Source: Acinetobacter cumulans | Lineage (GTDB): Bacteria > Pseudomonadota > Gammaproteobacteria > Pseudomonadales > Moraxellaceae | Length of the DNA stretch: 64,000 bases | Direction of reading: 5' to 3' | Assembly (NCBI RefSeq): GCF_003024525.3 | Contig: NZ_CP035934.2 | Location: forward strand, 1,736,001-1,800,000 | Shown here: positions 1-9,399 of the stretch, piece by piece | Layout of the letters: each line of letters opens with the position of its first letter | How positions within the stretch are numbered: position 1 is the first letter of the stretch | Made by a program: the position numbers and the translations under genes | The notes under the pieces: generated by a model | What the model was told of the DNA's origin: nothing | The model's input: only the letters and a program-made list of their open reading frames with translations | The model's database searches: none

Positions 1-114
1 CAGTTTTTTTAAAGTTTAAATTTTATTGTAAGATCTAAACCTACTGTTAAAAGCATAAAGAATTGATTTTCCAATTCAATGTATATTCAGATAACTAAAA
101 TTAAGAATAAAAAT

Positions 115-486
115 ATGAATTACTTCAATACTATTTCGCAACTCATCATGATGTGCTGTTTTGTCTGTATCAGTACATCAAGTTTTGCTAAAACAAAAGC
201 AAAAACCAAACAGGACCCCATTATTGTTCATGCCTATGACCTTCAAAAACAGTATTCGTTTAGCCCAAATTCTATGATAGAAGTACAATCTATCTCAGAA
301 AAACCTATATTGATTCATAAAGTTGTCATCAATAAGGGGGCATGTCTGGTACTGCCTGACAACAAACCCGTTGAACTTTATACTTATGGCCAAATTTCAA
401 AATACATGATGGGTGGGTGCTACACGCGAAATATTACTGAAATTGAAGTCTATGTAGATAACAGTGTTATTCGTTTCCCCAAATAA
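115..486 (+). CDS. Small exported protein of unknown function
   Basis: I do not recognise this protein. From the ATG at 115 it is 123 residues, with a clear Sec-type signal: a short polar start, a hydrophobic core rich in Met, Cys and Ile, and a likely cleavage after Ser-Phe-Ala near residue 26, followed by a lysine-rich stretch. The mature part is about 95 residues, with two cysteines (in KGACLV and GGCYTR) that could form a disulphide in the periplasm. An in-frame ATG at 79 would add 12 residues ahead of the signal, and neither start has a good ribosome binding site. It stands alone, ending about 200 bases before the next gene. Function cannot be inferred. Confidence 0.6.
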   Translation: MNYFNTISQLIMMCCFVCISTSSFAKTKAKTKQDPIIVHAYDLQKQYSFSPNSMIEVQSISEKPILIHKVVINKGACLVLPDNKPVELYTYGQISKYMMGGCYTRNITEIEVYVDNSVIRFPK

Positions 487-683
487 TACATTTCGATAAT
501 GAGCTGGCGATAGAAACCTTAGGTTTAAGTTTTAAGTTATTCAAATGAAGCATGAATAATAACGATATTTTGAGCAATCAATAAAAAACTTCAATAGGTT
601 AAATAGCCGTTGCAACTCGAAAATTGGTGTAAATAGGCGTAGATTAAAGACTCTCTTTAAACACTCCCGCCATTGGAATATTC

Positions 684-1571
684 ATGTTCTCCAGCTGGAT
701 CCTTTTTACTTTAATGGCTGCATTTATGCAGTCTTGGCGTAACGCATTTCAAAAACAACTCAGCAGTACTGTAGATGTTTATGGCGTGACACTGGCACGT
801 TTCTTATTTGGTTTTCCTTTTGCTGGCGCGTATATCTTTTGGTTGTACCAAGCCCATCCCATCACTGTACATGCGGAATTTACCTCTAAATTTTGGCTCT
901 ATATCTTTTTTGCAGGTTGCAGCCAAATTTTAGCCACCATTTTAATGGTCATGCTATTTAAGCAAAAAAATTATGCGATTGGTGTTGGTCTGGCTAAAAG
1001 CGAAGCTATATTAGCAGCACTGATTAGCGTGATATTTTTACAGGAATATCTGAGTTTTTTTGCATGGATTGGCGTACTCATAGGCGGTATTGCCGTATTT
1101 TTACTCAGTAAAGGTCAGGGGCTAAAAAGCTTATCTGTACCTACTTTGCTGATTGGTGTTGGCAGTGGTTTATGTTTTGCCATTACATCATTGTTAGTCC
1201 GCGAAGCCAGTTTAGAACTGACAGCCTTACCATTTTTACATCGCGCTTCTTGGGTTTTGCTATGTGTGATCGGTTTTCAGTGTTTAATTATGTTGCTGTA
1301 TTTGGTTTTGTTTAGTCGAAAAACGCTAGTGGCCATGTATGAGCGAATTGGACTGACATTTAAAGTTAGTGTGTGTAGCTTTTTGGCATCGCTAGGTTGG
1401 TTTACGGCCATGAGTATGCAGTCAGTGGCGATTGTTAAAACACTTGGGCAAATTGAAGTGCTATTTAGCTTACTTATTTCCGCCTTTTTCTTTAAAGAAA
1501 AGCTTGCTCGTACAGATCACTGGGGGCTTTTATTGGTCGTGATTGCTGCCATTATGGTGATATGGGCCTAA
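684..1571 (+). CDS. EamA-family (DMT superfamily) permease
   Basis: A 295-residue integral membrane protein with about ten hydrophobic helices arranged as two similar halves of roughly 145 residues, the usual EamA pattern. A glutamate in the fourth helix region (KSEAILAALISVIFLQE) and its counterpart in the second half (LGQIEVLFSLLISAFFFKE) are typical of these two internal repeats. EamA proteins export or import metabolites such as amino acids, and the substrate cannot be read from sequence. It is a single gene with its own upstream region and is followed by a shared bidirectional terminator near 1700-1729. Confidence 0.85.
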   Translation: MFSSWILFTLMAAFMQSWRNAFQKQLSSTVDVYGVTLARFLFGFPFAGAYIFWLYQAHPITVHAEFTSKFWLYIFFAGCSQILATILMVMLFKQKNYAIGVGLAKSEAILAALISVIFLQEYLSFFAWIGVLIGGIAVFLLSKGQGLKSLSVPTLLIGVGSGLCFAITSLLVREASLELTALPFLHRASWVLLCVIGFQCLIMLLYLVLFSRKTLVAMYERIGLTFKVSVCSFLASLGWFTAMSMQSVAIVKTLGQIEVLFSLLISAFFFKEKLARTDHWGLLLVVIAAIMVIWA

Positions 1572-1699
1572 GTCTATTTATTTGGCTCCATATAGTTATG
1601 GTGGATAAGTCCTTAGTCAAAAGCTATTTGAGCTAAGAAAGGCCATACATTTTGAAATTAAAAGCGCTAAGTAAATAATCTTATTTTATAAAAGCAAAG

Positions 1700-1729
1700 A
1701 AAAAGCACATCTCGAAAGATGTGCTTTTT
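1700..1729. terminator. Bidirectional hairpin terminator
   Basis: A 13-bp perfect stem (five A then GCACATCT, paired with AGATGTGC then five T) closes a CGAA tetraloop. The A-tract and T-tract on the two sides let it end transcripts from both the permease gene and the convergent DUF4198 gene. Confidence 0.85.
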
Positions 1730-1759
1730 ATATTTTGCAATTAAGGTGCTATGTACAAA

Positions 1760-2653
1760 TTATTCAGCAACGTCAACAGTTAAACCATAAGTGAAATTTT
1801 CAGTATTTGGTTTTTTGGTGTTATCTGTATTTGCTTCAGGATAAGATGCTGAAATTAAATAAATACCTGCTTTATCAAATTTAATTTCAAATTCGCCTTT
1901 TTTATTGGTGAGCACATGAGGCAATTCACGTTTTGCATTAGGCTCATAAGTGCTTGCACCTTTGTACACATCAACTTCTAAATCTGGTACAGCTTTACCA
2001 TTATAGAGCACTTGTGCTTTTAAGGATTCACCTGAAAATAATTCATTTGGATGAGTAATAAGTTTAACTTCAAAGCCTTTGTTGGTCACAGCTGGAATTG
2101 CAGTCGGTTTCCCTTTAGTCACAAAGCTTTCAGCAATAAATGTGTTCGTTGCTTCTAAAATTTGTGCATTTTCTGGCACTTGATCTGCGGCAATCATACG
2201 AGGTGGTTGAGCTGGTGTAGTTGCAGGTGCTTTTGCTTGTTCAGGCGCTTTTTCTGGCGCAGGGCGAGCAGGTGCATTTTGTGGATTACGCACTGGACGG
2301 ACACGTAACCAACGACCATCAATCAATGCATATTTTGTGCTATTGCCAGTCGCGTCTTGTGTACGAATACGGTATGTACCTTCAGATGGTAAATCAAATT
2401 CCGCAATACTGAAGCGTTTTAAGCTTGTTGCTGGATTAATCGCAACTGTTTTGCCATCTGGATTCGTCACAACGTAAGTCGTTTTAAAATTCATAGATGG
2501 CGCAAAGAATTTTTCGATGGTAATTGCACTTTGAAAAGTTACATTCGATGATGTTGTATCAAATGTGTCAGGAAGTAAAAACGGGCTTGCTGTATGTGCA
2601 TTCGCAAGTACAGGTAAAGACGCAACTAAAGCGATTTTTAACCAATTATTCAT
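1760..2653 (-). CDS. DUF4198-domain periplasmic protein
   Basis: A 297-residue exported protein. The first 19 residues form a signal peptide ending in Ala-Asn-Ala, so the predicted mature protein begins with His (HTASPFLLP), as in many DUF4198 and CopC-like proteins where an N-terminal His can bind metal. Two beta-rich parts are joined by a Pro/Ala-rich linker at about residues 125-150. The C-terminal part (about 190-295) looks like a carboxypeptidase-regulatory or NikM-type beta sandwich, with the motif TNKKGEFEIKFDKAGIYLISA. GGAG precedes the start codon. It is divergent from the ApbE-DUF2271 gene across a Fur-like palindrome. DUF4198, DUF2271, ApbE and PepSY genes are known to cluster in flavinylation loci, and I infer a role there. 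Confidence 0.82.
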   Translation of the reverse strand: MNNWLKIALVASLPVLANAHTASPFLLPDTFDTTSSNVTFQSAITIEKFFAPSMNFKTTYVVTNPDGKTVAINPATSLKRFSIAEFDLPSEGTYRIRTQDATGNSTKYALIDGRWLRVRPVRNPQNAPARPAPEKAPEQAKAPATTPAQPPRMIAADQVPENAQILEATNTFIAESFVTKGKPTAIPAVTNKGFEVKLITHPNELFSGESLKAQVLYNGKAVPDLEVDVYKGASTYEPNAKRELPHVLTNKKGEFEIKFDKAGIYLISASYPEANTDNTKKPNTENFTYGLTVDVAE

Positions 2654-2703
2654 CGAATTCTCCAGTTTAAAAATTATTTATCTTCAATGTGCGCTAATCT
2701 ACT

Positions 2704-2718
2704 TGATAACCGTTATCA
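2704..2718. promoter_or_regulatory. Fur-box-like palindrome
   Basis: TGATAACCGTTATCA is a perfect inverted repeat (TGATAA, CCG, TTATCA). It matches the Fur 7-1-7 core TGATAATnATTATCA except for the innermost pair. It sits in the 105-base divergent region between the DUF4198 gene and the ApbE-DUF2271 gene, where one bound repressor could control both. Iron control is inferred. Confidence 0.7.
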
Positions 2719-2758
2719 ATATCAATAAGATGCTATAAAAATATTTTGGAGATTCAGC

Positions 2759-4315
2759 ATGCCATTCGCTGAGAACAAAAAACTGCATAAAAAAGTGTTT
2801 AATCTAACTCCACTGGTTATGGCACTGGCCCTGATTTCTCCACTGCAGACCAACGCAACAGATCTGGTGCAAAGCCCCCAACTGAACCAGCCAGATGTAT
2901 CACAAACACATCGTTTTCATCGTGACTATGTACTGGGCACATCACTTGATGTTGTTGTCACAGGAACGAATAAACAAGATGCAAAATTAGCTTTAGATGC
3001 CATTGAAGCAGAAATTGCACAGTTAGATAAAAAACTTTCTGTATGGCGTTCTGACAGCGAAATATCTGCATTAAATGCAAAAAAATCGGCGCAAGTTTCA
3101 CCTGAATTATTTGAAGTGATTGCAGCTTGTGAAGCATGGCGTGCCAAAAGCTGTGGTGCATTTGATGCACGACTAGGTGAACTGATTGCAATGTGGGAAA
3201 AAGCTCAAGGCATTCATAAAGTTGATGAATCAACTCGCGTAGCCATTACTAGCGAATTAATGAAACCAGACAGCGTAACATTAGATAAAGAACAACAGAC
3301 TGTTGCTATTCAACGCGCTGTAAAATTTGCACCAGATGCCTATGCAAAAGGTTATATCATTGACCGTGCAATGCTGGCAGCACGTAGCAAAGTGCCCAAT
3401 ATTGAAGGTCTTTTGATTGATATTGGTGGTGACATGCGTGTGTGGGGTAATGCGCCACAAAAAGATGGTTGGAGCATTGGTGTACAAGATGCGTTTAATC
3501 ATCATGATTTAGCCGTTCCATCAGAAGTTTTAAAACTACGTGATCATGCTGTTGCCTTCAGTGGTAAGGGCTATCGTGATGTCGCTGGTCAAAGCCATTT
3601 ATTAGACCCAAATACTGGTTTAGCACTGCAACATGTTGAACAATGTGTGGTTGTTGGTACATGTGCTGCAGACGCTGATGCGTTGGCAACCGCATTGACT
3701 GCGATGTCACCTGAAGATGGTATGGCTTTGGTGGAAAGCCTTGTTGGCTATGAAGCTAAACTCACCATGAGCAATGGTCAGTTTTATCAAAGTGCAGGCT
3801 GGAATCACTTACTACAAACCGATACTCGCCCTGAAATGCTGACAGTTGCTGCAGGCGCATCAGCAAAATGGCCAGCAGGTTATCAAGCCTTAATTGACTT
3901 AACAATTCCAAAAATTAATGTTGAAAAATATCGTATGCCTTACGTATCTGTGTGGGTGACGGATGAAAATAAAAAATTAGTCCGTACCCTTGCAGTATGG
4001 GGCAAAGATGAGAAGTGGATTAATTCAAACTACGTTTGGTGGCGCCGTTATGGTCGTCAAATGACAAATTTGGATGCGGTTGCTAAACCTTCACGTCAAC
4101 CAGGTAACTACAAACTGGCTTGGGATGGTAAAGATGACCACGGAAAATCTGTAGCTGCTGGTAGTTATATTGTTCATATTGAAACCTCACGTGAGCATGG
4201 TGACCATAGTTATCAAACACTCGATTTGAATGTAAAATCTAAAGCATCTACACAATCTTTGCCTGCTCAAACCGAAATTGGCGCAGTCAAAATGAGTTTC
4301 CAAAAAGCGCATTAA
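2759..4315 (+). CDS. FAD:protein FMN transferase (ApbE) fused to DUF2271
   Basis: A 518-residue exported fusion protein. A signal peptide covers residues 1-34 (cleavage near TNA). An ApbE domain spans about 50-345, with the family hallmarks DAYAKGYIIDRA, LLIDIGGDMRVWG and SHLLDPNTG and the later ADADALATAL stretch. A DUF2271 domain spans about 370-500, with PYVSVWVTDE, WDGKDDHGKSV and ETSREHGDH. ApbE enzymes move FMN from FAD onto Ser/Thr of extracytoplasmic redox proteins; a DUF2271 fusion is a known arrangement. I saw no unambiguous flavinylation motif in this protein or its neighbours. It is the first gene of a co-directional trio with the PepSY protein and flavoreductase. GGAG precedes the ATG. 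Confidence 0.9.
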   Translation: MPFAENKKLHKKVFNLTPLVMALALISPLQTNATDLVQSPQLNQPDVSQTHRFHRDYVLGTSLDVVVTGTNKQDAKLALDAIEAEIAQLDKKLSVWRSDSEISALNAKKSAQVSPELFEVIAACEAWRAKSCGAFDARLGELIAMWEKAQGIHKVDESTRVAITSELMKPDSVTLDKEQQTVAIQRAVKFAPDAYAKGYIIDRAMLAARSKVPNIEGLLIDIGGDMRVWGNAPQKDGWSIGVQDAFNHHDLAVPSEVLKLRDHAVAFSGKGYRDVAGQSHLLDPNTGLALQHVEQCVVVGTCAADADALATALTAMSPEDGMALVESLVGYEAKLTMSNGQFYQSAGWNHLLQTDTRPEMLTVAAGASAKWPAGYQALIDLTIPKINVEKYRMPYVSVWVTDENKKLVRTLAVWGKDEKWINSNYVWWRRYGRQMTNLDAVAKPSRQPGNYKLAWDGKDDHGKSVAAGSYIVHIETSREHGDHSYQTLDLNVKSKASTQSLPAQTEIGAVKMSFQKAH

Positions 4316-4342
4316 CGCGGATTGAGTTTAAGGTTTTAAACA

Positions 4343-4933
4343 GTGTACCAACAACGTGATTTTTACCGCCATGCACGCTATGTGCATGGCTGGCTTTCTG
4401 CATTTGCATTTATTGCACTTTTCTTTTTTGCTCTCACTGGCTTATTTTTAAATAATCCAGATTGGTTTAAACCCGCACCAGAAAAAGCACCAGTCAAATT
4501 ACAGTTACCTAATACTGTAAGCCAACAATTGCTTGATCAAGAAAACCCAAGTACCGCACTATTGGACTATGTTCGTGCACACAGTACTGTCGTCGGACGT
4601 TATAAAAGTAGCGAAGTGATGGATGGTGAAGTGATGATCCGTCTCGAAAGTCCTGCTGGCGAAACGGATGTTTGGGCAATCTTAGACACTGGCGAAGTAG
4701 AAGTCACTTCAAAGCCTGCATCAACTGTATCTCTCATTAATGATTTACACCGCGGTAAAAATGCAGGCACAGCATGGCATTGGTTTATCGATGTTGCTTC
4801 GGTTGTTATTTTATTATTGTCCATTGCCGGCTTTATTTTATTTTTAAGTATTAAAACGCGTTTGCTCACACACTTGCTATTAACTACGAGTAGCTTGGCG
4901 TTGTTTATCTTATTAATATGGACTGCAATTTAA
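4343..4933 (+). CDS. PepSY-associated transmembrane protein
   Basis: A 196-residue membrane protein starting at GTG, 27 bases after the ApbE fusion. Helix 1 (about residues 15-37) follows the family start RHARYVHGWLSAFAF, then comes a periplasmic PepSY-like part of about 95 residues, then INDLHRGKNAGTAWHWFIDV and two further helices (about 148-170 and 175-195). Proteins of this type often act as membrane electron conduits; the His residues near the helices could hold haem or contact flavin, which is inference. It lies between the flavinylation enzyme and a cytosolic flavoreductase, suggesting electrons pass from NAD(P)H through this protein to the periplasm. Confidence 0.85.
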   Translation: MYQQRDFYRHARYVHGWLSAFAFIALFFFALTGLFLNNPDWFKPAPEKAPVKLQLPNTVSQQLLDQENPSTALLDYVRAHSTVVGRYKSSEVMDGEVMIRLESPAGETDVWAILDTGEVEVTSKPASTVSLINDLHRGKNAGTAWHWFIDVASVVILLLSIAGFILFLSIKTRLLTHLLLTTSSLALFILLIWTAI

Positions 4934-4943
4934 GGACAGTGTG

Positions 4944-6437
4944 ATGACTTCTGCAGTAGCACTGCTTCTAACAATTTTGACTTGCTTGTTATTGTTATGT
5001 TTGGTCTATATTTGTGTGTTGATTTATAGCCGACTTACACAGCCGAAAGCCGATCAGATTCATGATCATACTTATTTAATCATCTATGCTAGCCAGTCTG
5101 GTCATGCTGAGAATTATGCAAAACATACTGCTGAACAGCTACAACAAGCGGGTGAACATTGTGTTTGTATTAATATTCAAGATTTAACAGCTGATCAACT
5201 GAAACAAGCACAGCAAACTTTATGGTTTGTCAGTACGTATGGCGAAGGTGATGCTCCTGATAGTGCTCAACGCTTTCAGCATCAATTGAGCCAACAGACT
5301 TTAGATTTATCACATCAAACTTTTGCAATTCTGGCTTTTGGTGACCGTCGTTATCGTAATTTTTGTGCTTTTGGCCAACGCGTGCAAACGTGGTTGAATC
5401 AGCAACAAGCTCAGCCTGCTTTTAATTTAGTTTGTGTGGATCAATTGGCAAATGCAGATTTAACAGCATGGCATACGCAGTTAAGTCAATTTACACAAAC
5501 CGAGCTAAAACATACGGCAACGGAAAAAGTCTGGATTGATATACATCTTAAATCCCGATCTTTACTCAATGCAGGCAGTCAAGGCACTGGATTATATTTT
5601 TTAAGCTTCCAAGTCGCTCAGCAGGTTGAATGGCATGCAGGTGATATTATTGAAATTCAATGTGCAAATAGCAATCAAGCCTTAAAATCCTTTGTAAATG
5701 AACAGTCGCATTTAAATGCTACACATCTTGAAGCTTTACGATTTAAAAATCTTAAAAATGCTCCTAACTATGTTTTGCAAACGACAGAGCAAAGTACAAA
5801 ACAAAGTATCGAGTCATGGATTAATCATCTTATAGATTTACCCATTCGCGAATACTCAATTGCCAATATTCCAACACATGGGACATTAGATTTAATTGTC
5901 CGCCAAGAGATAGGAAATCAAGGTTTAGGTCTGGGATCAGGTTTATTAACGCAAGATTTACAAGTTGATGAAACGCTTAGAGCATCTATACGTCACAACC
6001 CAAGTTTCCATTTGAAGATGCAAGATACACCATGCATTTTTATTGGGAATGGTTCTGGCTTAGCAGGTTTAATGGCACATTTACAACAGCGTCAAGTGTG
6101 GGGTTATCAGCAAAATTGGTTGATTTTGGGTGAACGACAACAACAGTATGATGCAATTTGCAATGCAGAATTGAGTACTTTAGAAGATGCAGGTTATTTA
6201 CCACAACTTGATCGGGTTTATTCTCGGGACGGGCAAGCGCAATCTTATGTACAAGATGTAATTATTGCAAAGTCGACACAACTCAAAAATTGGGTCGAGC
6301 AGGGTGCAACGCTATATATTTGTGGCAGTTTACATGGGATGGCGCAAGGTGTAGAACAAGCATTAATTGAGGTACTAGGTGTAGAAGGTTTAGCACAGTT
6401 AAAACAACAACAACGCTATAAACGTGATGTTTATTAA
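4944..6437 (+). CDS. Membrane-anchored flavodoxin/NAD(P)H flavoreductase (CysJ-like)
   Basis: A 497-residue protein related to the sulfite reductase flavoprotein and P450 reductase family. It has one N-terminal membrane helix (about 5-28), a flavodoxin FMN domain (about 45-180; IIYASQSGHAENYA and VSTYGEGDAPDSA), then FAD and NAD(P)H binding domains (IREYSIANIP, IFIGNGSGLAGLMAH, YICGSLHGMAQGV) and the family terminus RYKRDVY. The ATG at 4944 sits 7 bases after AAGGA and is preferred to the GTG at 4941. It ends the ApbE-PepSY unit. I infer that it feeds electrons to the PepSY protein for a periplasmic reduction, possibly of ferric siderophore, rather than acting in sulfite assimilation. Confidence 0.85.
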   Translation: MTSAVALLLTILTCLLLLCLVYICVLIYSRLTQPKADQIHDHTYLIIYASQSGHAENYAKHTAEQLQQAGEHCVCINIQDLTADQLKQAQQTLWFVSTYGEGDAPDSAQRFQHQLSQQTLDLSHQTFAILAFGDRRYRNFCAFGQRVQTWLNQQQAQPAFNLVCVDQLANADLTAWHTQLSQFTQTELKHTATEKVWIDIHLKSRSLLNAGSQGTGLYFLSFQVAQQVEWHAGDIIEIQCANSNQALKSFVNEQSHLNATHLEALRFKNLKNAPNYVLQTTEQSTKQSIESWINHLIDLPIREYSIANIPTHGTLDLIVRQEIGNQGLGLGSGLLTQDLQVDETLRASIRHNPSFHLKMQDTPCIFIGNGSGLAGLMAHLQQRQVWGYQQNWLILGERQQQYDAICNAELSTLEDAGYLPQLDRVYSRDGQAQSYVQDVIIAKSTQLKNWVEQGATLYICGSLHGMAQGVEQALIEVLGVEGLAQLKQQQRYKRDVY

Positions 6438-6490
6438 CTAATGCCTAATTCAGGCGAGTAGTACTTAAGCAAATATAAGGCTTAAAAATA

Positions 6491-6518
6491 AAAAAATGGC
6501 TCATCAGAGCCATTTTTT
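6491..6518. terminator. Bidirectional hairpin terminator
   Basis: AAAAAATGGCTC and GAGCCATTTTTT form a 12-bp stem around the loop ATCA between the convergent flavoreductase and DUF2147 genes, with T-tracts on both strands. Confidence 0.85.
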
Positions 6519-6532
6519 TATGTGCTGAAGGA

Positions 6533-6976
6533 TTAATTCGCACGAACCCAAGTTTGGCTACGCCCTAGCGCAGAAACACCAATATAACCACGGCCATTTA
6601 ATGTTTGGCCATCATTTGAAAGTTTGGCATTAAAGCTATATGTTTTACCATTTTTAGGGTCAGTAATTTTACCGCCATCATAGCTATTCTTACCGGTATT
6701 TTTTAAATCAGAAACGATTTGAACCCCTTTCAAGGGTTTGTTGTGAAATTTCCCTACACATTTCGCACAACTTTCAGCCTCACCTGGGGTGAACACATCT
6801 ACAATTTTAGCTGTAAGTGCGCCATTTGGTGCTTCGCGGAACTCTACAATAGAGAGTGGCTTTTTGGTTTGATCGTCAATGGTTTTCCATTTAGTACCAT
6901 GGAGCGGATCGGCTGCCAAAGTCATTGCTGAAATTGCAGATAAACCAAGAAGAGTGGCTATTTTTTTTATCATCAT
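6533..6976 (-). CDS. DUF2147 exported protein
   Basis: From the ATG at 6976 this is a 147-residue protein with a Sec signal (MMIKKIATLLGLSAISAM, cleaved near LAA) and a single DUF2147 domain (TKWKTIDDQTKKPLSIVEF to GVSALGRSQTWVRAN), about 120 residues of beta-barrel type. A CAKC pair in the middle could form a disulphide. The longer reading from 7039 would place 21 extra residues before the signal peptide. The GAGG upstream of 6976 supports the shorter form. The function of DUF2147 proteins is not established. Confidence 0.82.
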   Translation of the reverse strand: MMIKKIATLLGLSAISAMTLAADPLHGTKWKTIDDQTKKPLSIVEFREAPNGALTAKIVDVFTPGEAESCAKCVGKFHNKPLKGVQIVSDLKNTGKNSYDGGKITDPKNGKTYSFNAKLSNDGQTLNGRGYIGVSALGRSQTWVRAN

Positions 6977-7039
6977 TAAAACCTCATACATTCCTTGAAG
7001 ATGGCTATTTGCCCAAGCTAGAGAATTTAAAGCCTTCAA

Positions 7040-7618
7040 TCGAAGAGTGTAAATATATGCTAGGGCAATTAGTACAGTCCTAATTTTCTAAAATAAAGTG
7101 GGATTAAATATGAATATTACACATATATATGTGTAAGGCTTCTGCAAAATTTATACACATTGTAGCGGAATGTAGGCATTCATATTTTAAAATATTGAGC
7201 TTAAACACTAACTTATACTATTGAGCTTGGAGTGGTATTTGAGTGAGTTAACAACTTGTTATTAAGAAATAATAATAGCTAAAACAGATAGTTCTACATT
7301 TATGACAAAAATGTTGCTGTATTGTTTATATTCAAAACATAACAATAAGGTATATATTGTTATTTTTTTCATAACTATAAATCGTATGCATAAAAAAGCA
7401 TAAAACCCATTATTTTAAGGATATGAAAGACCTTTGGCCAATATAAATGGTATAGAAGAATAAAATATTACCGTTATTCGACGGTTAAATTAATGACAAA
7501 TAGGTATTTATTTAATGAATGACTAAGTTCGCTTATTTTAAGCTATCCTATACAAATAAACGATAAAACCGCGATACTTTGACCCAGTTGTTAAAGTTGA
7601 TTCAAAAGAGCTTTTTTA
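7040..7618. other. Long AT-rich intergenic region before maeA
   Basis: Nearly 580 bases without a convincing gene. It is very AT-rich with several homopolymer runs. It contains one terminator-like hairpin (7339-7369) and, just before the next gene, the SD-like AAGAG at 7606-7610. I found no clear promoter, tRNA or conserved RNA. Confidence 0.6.
7339..7369 (+). terminator. Terminator-like hairpin inside the maeA upstream region
   Basis: ATAACAATA and TATTGTTAT pair as a 9-bp stem around a 7-base loop and run into seven T residues. The stem is almost all A-T, so it is weak. No coding gene ends just upstream on this strand, so it could end a short non-coding transcript or act as an attenuator of maeA. 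Confidence 0.4.
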
Positions 7619-9316
7619 ATGTCTAGTGTAGATCGAAACAAACGTCCTTTATATATTCCATACGCTGGAAATACTTTGCTTGAGTTACCTCTTCTTAATA
7701 AAGGTTCAGCTTTTTCAGAGCAAGAACGTGAAGCATTTAACTTACATGGCCTTATGCCACATGTAATTGAAAATATTGAAGAACAAAGCCAACGCTCATA
7801 TCAACAATACAGTTCTTTTAGCGACCCAATCAATAAACACATTTACTTGCGTAACATTCAAGATACCAATGAAACGCTGTTTTATCATCTGATTGAAAAT
7901 CATTTAACAGAAATGATGCCGATCATTTATACACCAACAGTAGGCGATGCCTGCCAACATTTCTCGGATATTTACCGCCGTCATCGCGGGGTTTTTATTT
8001 CATATCCAGACAGTGAACATGTTGATCAAATTTTGCATAACGTAAATCGAAAAAATGTAAAAGTCATTGTAATTACAGATGGTGAACGCATTTTAGGCTT
8101 AGGCGATCAAGGCATTGGTGGGATGGGTATTCCTATTGGAAAGTTGTCTTTATATACAGCTTGTGGTGGCATTAGCCCAGCTTATACCTTACCAATTACG
8201 CTCGATGTGGGCACCAATAATGAACAATTGCTGAATGATCCATTGTATATGGGCCTACGTCATCCGCGCATTAGTGGTGATGAATATTACGAATTTGTAG
8301 ATAAGGTCATTCATGCGATTCAACAGCGTTGGCCTGAAGCATTAATTCAGTTTGAAGACTTTGCACAAAAAAATGCGATGCCTTTATTGGAAAAATATCG
8401 AAATAAAATCTGTTGTTTTAATGATGATATTCAAGGCACTGCAGCAGTATCTGTCGGAAGCTTAATTGCAGCATCACATGCATCAAATAAAAAATTGAAA
8501 GATCAAACCATCGCATTTTTAGGTGCAGGTTCGGCAGGTTGTGGTATTGCAGAACAAATTGTTGCACAAATGCGTGCAGAGGGCTTGAGTGATGCTGAAG
8601 CTCGTCAGCGCGTATTTATGGTAGACCGTTTTGGTCTTATTACAGAAAATCAGCCAAATTTATTGAATTTCCAGCGTAAATTGGCGCAGCAACCTGAACA
8701 CATTGCTCATTGGGCGCAAGCTGACGATGTGATTTCTTTGCTTGATGTTGTGCGGCATGCAAAACCTACTGTGCTCATTGGGGTGTCTGGGCAAGCTGGT
8801 TTGTTTACCAAAGAAATTATTGAAACGATGGCAGCCAATTGTGAAAATCCAATTGTATTTCCGCTTTCAAACCCAACTTCTCAGGTAGAAGCAGTTCCAT
8901 CCGATGTGATTCAATGGTCTGAAGGGCGTGCATTGATTGCTACAGGCAGTCCATTTGCACCAGTGAATTATCATGATCAAATATTTAATATTTCTCAGTG
9001 TAATAACTCCTATATTTTCCCTGGTATTGGTCTTGGCGTGATTGCCTCACGTGCTAAGCGGGTTACAGATAATATGCTCATGGCAACCAGTAATGCTTTG
9101 GCTGAATGCTCACCAAAGTTACAAGACCCAACCGCAGACTTACTGCCAAGCTTAGATCAGTTGCAAGAAATTTCTAAAATAATCGCGTTGCGTGTTGCAC
9201 TAGCCGCTATGGATGATGATGTTGCGCCACGGATTAGTGAAGAAACGATTCGTGAAAAAATTGAAGTAAATTTTTGGACACCAGAATATCGAGAATACAA
9301 ACGCGTGACTTATTAA
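7619..9316 (+). CDS. maeA: NAD-dependent malic enzyme
   Basis: A 565-residue enzyme, the length of E. coli MaeA (SfcA). It oxidatively decarboxylates malate to pyruvate with NAD. Visible family signatures are [13 protein letters not shown] at the start, the malate-binding segment [13 protein letters not shown], the metal-binding stretch [13 protein letters not shown], the NAD-binding [14 protein letters not shown], and the late segments [12 protein letters not shown] and [20 protein letters not shown] lies 8 bases before the ATG. It is a single gene with its own terminator. Confidence 0.95.
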   Translation: MSSVDRNKRPLYIPYAGNTLLELPLLNKGSAFSEQEREAFNLHGLMPHVIENIEEQSQRSYQQYSSFSDPINKHIYLRNIQDTNETLFYHLIENHLTEMMPIIYTPTVGDACQHFSDIYRRHRGVFISYPDSEHVDQILHNVNRKNVKVIVITDGERILGLGDQGIGGMGIPIGKLSLYTACGGISPAYTLPITLDVGTNNEQLLNDPLYMGLRHPRISGDEYYEFVDKVIHAIQQRWPEALIQFEDFAQKNAMPLLEKYRNKICCFNDDIQGTAAVSVGSLIAASHASNKKLKDQTIAFLGAGSAGCGIAEQIVAQMRAEGLSDAEARQRVFMVDRFGLITENQPNLLNFQRKLAQQPEHIAHWAQADDVISLLDVVRHAKPTVLIGVSGQAGLFTKEIIETMAANCENPIVFPLSNPTSQVEAVPSDVIQWSEGRALIATGSPFAPVNYHDQIFNISQCNNSYIFPGIGLGVIASRAKRVTDNMLMATSNALAECSPKLQDPTADLLPSLDQLQEISKIIALRVALAAMDDDVAPRISEETIREKIEVNFWTPEYREYKRVTY

Positions 9317-9368
9317 GTAAAATTTTGAATTGTGATGCATAACTTGCTATGCACAATCATAAAAAAAT

Positions 9369-9393
9369 AGCCATGAAATCATGGCTGTTTTTT
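9369..9393. terminator. Bidirectional hairpin terminator
   Basis: AGCCATGA and TCATGGCT pair around a 2-base spacer, flanked by an A-run and a T-run. It lies between the convergent maeA and yddG genes. Confidence 0.8.
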
Positions 9394-9399
9394 TATGTC

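Noticed and set aside
2221..2412. Plus-strand reading frame opposite the DUF4198 gene
   Set aside because: It overlaps a well-supported gene on the other strand and has no family resemblance or SD.
2759..4315. Flavinylation acceptor motif in the DUF2271 part (AAGASA)
   Set aside because: It lacks the conserved Asp and spacing of the known acceptor pattern, so I do not claim a modified residue.
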